A stretch of 64,000 nucleotides of DNA, taken from Ophiura sarsii (Eukaryota; Echinodermata; Ophiuroidea; Amphilepidida; Ophiuridae). Location of the stretch: contig CM069442.1 in assembly GCA_035610835.1 (NCBI GenBank), positions 57,453,950 to 57,517,949 on the forward strand. Direction: 5' to 3'. A program made the position numbers and the translations under genes. Below are positions 60,060 to 64,000 of the stretch, in pieces. The notes under the pieces are model-generated. The model searched no databases, had not been told where the DNA came from, and worked only from the letters and a program-made list of their open reading frames with translations. Every line of letters starts with the position of its first letter. Position 1 is the stretch's first letter.

Positions 60060-61003
60060 ATAAAGGATAATTAAGACCGGGCGATATGGCAATTGGTCCC
60101 CTGGTTGAGCCGCGTGGGCAAGATACAAAGGGATAATTAAGACCGGGCGATATGGCAATTGGTCCCCCCTGGTTGAGCCGCGTGGGCAAGGTACAAAGGA
60201 ATAATTAAGACCGGGCGATATGGCAATTGGTCCCCCATGGTTGAGCCGCGTGGGCAAGATATAACGGGATAATTAAGACCGGGCGATATGGCAATTGGTC
60301 CCCCTGGTTGAGCCGCGTGGGCAAGGTACAAAGGAATAATTAAGACCGGGCGATATGGCAATTGGTCCCCCCTGGTTGAGCCGCGTGGGCAAGATACAAA
60401 GGATAATTAAGACCGGGCGATATGGCAATTGGTCCCCCCTGGTTGAGCCGCGTGGGCAAGATACAAAGGATAATTAAGACCGGGCGATATGGCAATTGGT
60501 CCCCCCTGGTTGAGCCGCGTGGGCAAGGTACAAATGAATAATTAAGACCGGGCGATATGGCAATTGGTCCCCCATGGTTGAGCCGCGTGGGCAAGATATA
60601 ACGGGATAATTAAGACCGGGCGATATGGCAATTGGTCCCCCCTGGTTGAGCCGCGTGGGCAAGGTACAAAGGAATAATTAAGACCGGGCGATATGGCAAT
60701 TGGTCCCCCATGGTTGAGCCGCGTGGGCAAGATACAAAGGGATAATTAAGACCGGGCGATATGGCAAATGGTCCCCCCTGGTTGAGCCGCGTGGGCAAGG
60801 TACAAAGGAATAATTAAGACCGGGCGATATGGCAATTGGTCCCCCATGACTGAGCCGCGTGGGCAAGAAACAAAGGAATAATTAAGACCTGGCGATATGG
60901 CAAATGGTCCCCCCTGGTTGAGCCGCGTGGGCAAGGTACAAAGGAATAATTAAGACCGGGCGATATGGCAATTGGTCCCCCATGGTTGAGCCGCGTGGGC
61001 AAT
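60060..61003. repeat. 68-bp tandem repeat, ~14 copies
   Basis: The unit contains ATAATTAAGACCGGGCGATA, TGGCAATTGGTCCCCC and TGGTTGAGCCGCGTGGGCAA. Copies differ at only a few positions. It sits between the two 698-bp direct repeats. Overlapping minus ORFs (MPTRLNHGG...) are by-products. Lack of variable spacers excludes a CRISPR array. Confidence 0.95.
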
Positions 61004-61386
61004 GAATATATTCCGTGATTTTAGTACAATATATTTTATTTTTATTTATTTTTTAAACAAAAACAAAAACAAAACAACTAATCTGAAACAACCAACGAAA
61101 CAAAAAACGATCCCGATTGAAAGCGGAACAAGATGAATATGGGAGGGTGGGAGTGGTTTTATTTAACAACAGATCCTCATAGTATGGAAACACAGAGCGA
61201 ATGAAGTACAAAATGTACCAAATGGGCATAGCAAAACAATCAAACAAAGGGTTGCTCGCGGGCAACCGGAAGTAGCCGTGAATGGTCAAACGGTAACCAA
61301 GGACGCCCACAATTAGATGACAATGACCATTGACAATTACCGCTTCGGTGGTTAAAAGAGTTTGGGCTTTATTGAGCCCAAACTAT

Positions 61387-62084
61387 ATTACCCTTAGACA
61401 GCGGGAATTGAAAACACAGCCAAAGACAAAAATAGATTATATAGCCCTGAGGCTCCATACTAATTAGATTTTATTATACAACTATATTTACATAAGTTGA
61501 ATAGTTGATACTTAATTTAGCAGGGGCATCAGCCCTTATACTACAATAATTACATTGATAAATATTTTTAAATGTTTGGCCATACAAAGGATACGAGTAC
61601 AAAAAAGGATAATAATACACAATTATCAAACCATAATTGGGGGTCCTAGTGATATACCTAAGGGACATAAACTTAGAGAACAGCTCAACAGAATTCCAAT
61701 TATTTTTAAAGATGGTTATAACTTTTAAATAAACTTGGCCTAATTTATCAATGCTTTCTTTCAATGTTATTCAATTTGTAAATTATCAATTTGAAATATA
61801 AAATAATCAAATCTGAGGGGAATGGTTAAATGGCCAACAGCCCTACCACCGATGAAATCTTATCAAGTGATAGTTTCAGAAAATTGATTTTTGCACGGTA
61901 ATTAACTAGTTGAACTCTAAATGAGTTGGCCTAATTAATATAATACCAATTATAGGATGAAGCAGTAATACATTTCTTTTGACTTCATAATAAATTGAAT
62001 AACTTTCTTTTACCATTTATAAATATTTCTTATATTAAAGAGAATAATTGGGATTTAAATCCCTGACTTTTTAAAAATTTCTCC
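61387..62084. repeat. 698-bp direct repeat, copy 2
   Basis: Same orientation as 59293-59990. The left flank differs (TTGAGCCCAAACTAT) and the right flank differs (AAACAAGGCGACATTGG), so the match ends sharply at both edges. Confidence 0.9.
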
Positions 62085-62191
62085 AAACAAGGCGACATTG
62101 GGGAGACTTGACTATTCCCCCTCCCCTTTTTTAAAAGGAGGTAAGAGAATCGGACCTAATATAAGAATCATAGCTCTTAATTTAATTTATT

Positions 62192-62428
62192 CTAATCCTT
62201 AGGATATGCGAATACATCAAGGTTGTCACTGAAAAGGCAAAGTGCTGACTCTAAGTGAGACCTGAACACAGGTAAACCTTCACCATTCAAATGAATACCC
62301 TCATATCTGTAAAGATGTCTAGTGTCCTTATTAAAAACTTGTAACGACGGATCACGTGAGTGTTGGGCATGAGTAGCAAACTCGGTAGGCGTGCTTATTG
62401 ATGTTACGAATGCAATTGCTACCAGCAC
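62192..62428 (-). pseudogene. SGNH-hydrolase-like ORF fragment, retroelement-associated
   Basis: The translation contains HSRDPSLQVFNKDT, then LYRYEGIHLNGEGLPVFRSH, resembling the C-terminal (D/E)GIHLNxxG block of SGNH-type esterase domains that occur in some retroelements. The catalytic Ser block is not visible; upstream frames (62458-62800) are broken. It ends about 110 bp before the 698-bp repeat. Alternative: chance resemblance. Confidence 0.4.
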
Positions 62429-62429
62429 C

Positions 62430-64000
62430 GCGACGATGTTCCCGGTTAAAATGAAACCTAGGGAATATCCAGGACCAAATGATCCTGGTAAGAGGGAACA
62501 AGTTGCGGATAGCCGCCAAACTTGTTGGGGTTGGGATTAAAGGAGTTGCAATTAAATAAGCAGAACATATTCAAAGCGTGACTTGAACACTCAACCTTAT
62601 TTTTCATAACTCGAAACAAAGTAGGGCTAGTAGAATACATCCACTTTTATGTTAAGAACAAACTTTCAAGACTAACCATGATAGCAGCCGGCTGCGAACA
62701 ACTCGAAAAACTCTGTGAGAAAACGAGAAACATAGTATTTGGCTCCAAGTGCTTGCTATCCTGAGCCAATCCGGGGGTTGAAATCTTAAGTATCGCCAAA
62801 AGCAAATATCCCAATCTTTGATAATTACCAGCAGTTAATAGTCTTAACGTAAATTGTTAAAAAGAGAACCGTATTCAGAATTGTGAACAAGATCAACAAT
62901 TGCCCTAATTGGTTGGGCTTAAGACAAAGCAATCTCAGGCGAAAACCTAAGACGGGGACTTTTTTGACTAAGGATATTCGTTCATTCATAAAAAGGGTTA
63001 TTAAAATAGACCATAGAAGTCATACTCTAAATTGCGGCCAGTATACAATACAACAATATCATTATCAACAATATACAATGTATACAAAATATAAGTAAAT
63101 AGACGAAAATACACATCATACTAAATGTTCAAAGTAACCGCGCCAAATTAAAAAACCATAGAAATGCAAACTGAATTAGCAATATTGCACATAATATACT
63201 AAGTAAAAAGCAATGAATTAAGGCAAATTGGAGATTGGAATGCATTAGGCCTACTACTCAAAACCCATGCTATTCCAATTATAACGAGTTGTATTGCACT
63301 TTTGAGTTGACAGTTTGTTAGCACCACGCAGATTTCTCTAGTGTACACATTGTGATTTTGCCATGAAGTAGGTTATTCATAGGACCATCCCAACAATAAA
63401 TTCATTGCTATGATGGATTGTGATATGGGCAAATAAGGCCTAAGAACCGCACGTAGCATTAACATTGCATTGATCTATGTCACCATGTAAATCTTTGTAT
63501 ATAGTTCCTGTTTTATAATATAAAACATTGTGTAATGAATTTGGACGCATTTAAAATAAATGAAACAAAAATATATGTATACAATACAAATCATATATTT
63601 GCTAAAGCGTATTAACTTGTAAAGCCACAATATGTTCTGAACACCTGCTTAAACTTTATCAATTGTTTTATGAACCCAAGAGTTGTATGCAGACGTGATT
63701 GTTAGTGTTGTTAATCAACGTGTTATCAATAAACAAAAACGTTGTGTAAAGTTATGGGATACATTTGTCGAGAGGGGAAATGTATGAATTCATGGCACTC
63801 GACAGGCTAGACATCACATGAACACACATTGCAAAATTTGCCATAGTACAGTTATAATAAGACACATTGTATTTTCTCCGGAAGAACCTGATTCTATGAG
63901 AGACTGAAGACTAGAAATGAAACAACTATAATAGTAACATTATGCAAATACTGGATGTGAAGTAGCGCTCGAATGGCCATTGGCTACGGTAAGTAAGGCA
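62430..64000. other. No confident gene
   Basis: It may contain the decayed upstream part of the element ending at 62192 (minus-strand frames with partial coding look near 62460-62790). Beyond 62900 it is AT-rich with nothing supported. Confidence 0.35.

Noticed and set aside
60021..61002. Series of overlapping ~62-codon minus ORFs starting MPTRLN
   Set aside because: They step by exactly 68 bp and are by-products of the tandem repeat.
60060..61003. CRISPR array
   Set aside because: The 68-bp units are directly contiguous with no variable spacers, and the DNA is eukaryotic.
59380..61764. Identical 96-codon minus ORFs in both 698-bp repeats
   Set aside because: Identity reflects the recent duplication of the DNA; no family resemblance, and AT-rich composition matches the surroundings.
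59293..62084. Ordinary LTR retrotransposon
   Set aside because: The direct repeats lack TG...CA ends, no primer-binding site or polypurine tract was seen, and the inner part is a tandem repeat without gag/pol.
62280..62290. GAATG|GTGAAG as a donor for the missing LIPT1 exon
   Set aside because: The required reading frame meets a stop codon just upstream, and the sequence belongs to the SGNH-like ORF.

Overview
This window is nuclear DNA from an animal. Both recognisable genes are split by spliceosomal introns with GT-AG borders, coding density is very low, and most of the sequence is AT-rich and packed with small transposable elements and tandem repeats. The mix (Penelope-like and LINE fragments, many non-autonomous DNA elements, tandem arrays of nuclear-receptor-like motifs) would suit a marine invertebrate such as an echinoderm or hemichordate. 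That placement is an impression; nothing here proves the taxon.

Two genes can be modelled, and they point towards each other. SEPSECS (O-phosphoseryl-tRNA(Sec) selenium transferase, the last step of selenocysteine synthesis) is complete on the + strand at 20577-26801: four coding exons and 473 residues, with the PLP lysine at residue 284 and the phosphate-loop arginine at 313. LIPT1 (mitochondrial lipoyl transferase) lies on the - strand. Seven coding exons run from 57692 down to the stop at 36512 and cover all but roughly the first 50 residues; the first exon was not found here. Both genes belong to central metabolism, but their neighbourhood suggests no shared function.

The rest is repeats. 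1-8435: AT-rich DNA with several hairpins sharing a GATGCTACA core, plus homopolymer tracts. 8440-11095: two 346-bp TTAA-flanked MITEs around a TAA-flanked Harbinger-like MITE. 11096-15428: no convincing gene, a 29-bp minisatellite and one weak transporter-like exon. 15429-16953: a MITE nested inside another MITE. 17312-18992 and 25071-26218: two copies of a 170-bp tandem repeat full of AGGTCAAAGGTCA (DR1) motifs; the second copy sits in a TTAA-flanked inverted-repeat element in SEPSECS intron 3. 28.3-31.5 kb: an inverted pair of elements with tRNA-like modules. 31.8-35.7 kb: several MITEs and a tandem duplication. 36.5-57.7 kb: LIPT1, with introns holding a palindromic GTTGCGCAA minisatellite, a Penelope-like fragment, two mariner-like MITEs, LINE pieces, and a nested block (about 48.0-57.4 kb) whose core is an hAT-like element carrying octamer-motif tandem repeats. 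58.5-62.4 kb: a second DR1-containing tandem repeat, then two near-identical 698-bp direct repeats around a 68-bp tandem array, next to an SGNH-hydrolase-like ORF. This last layout could be the end of a tyrosine-recombinase retroelement.
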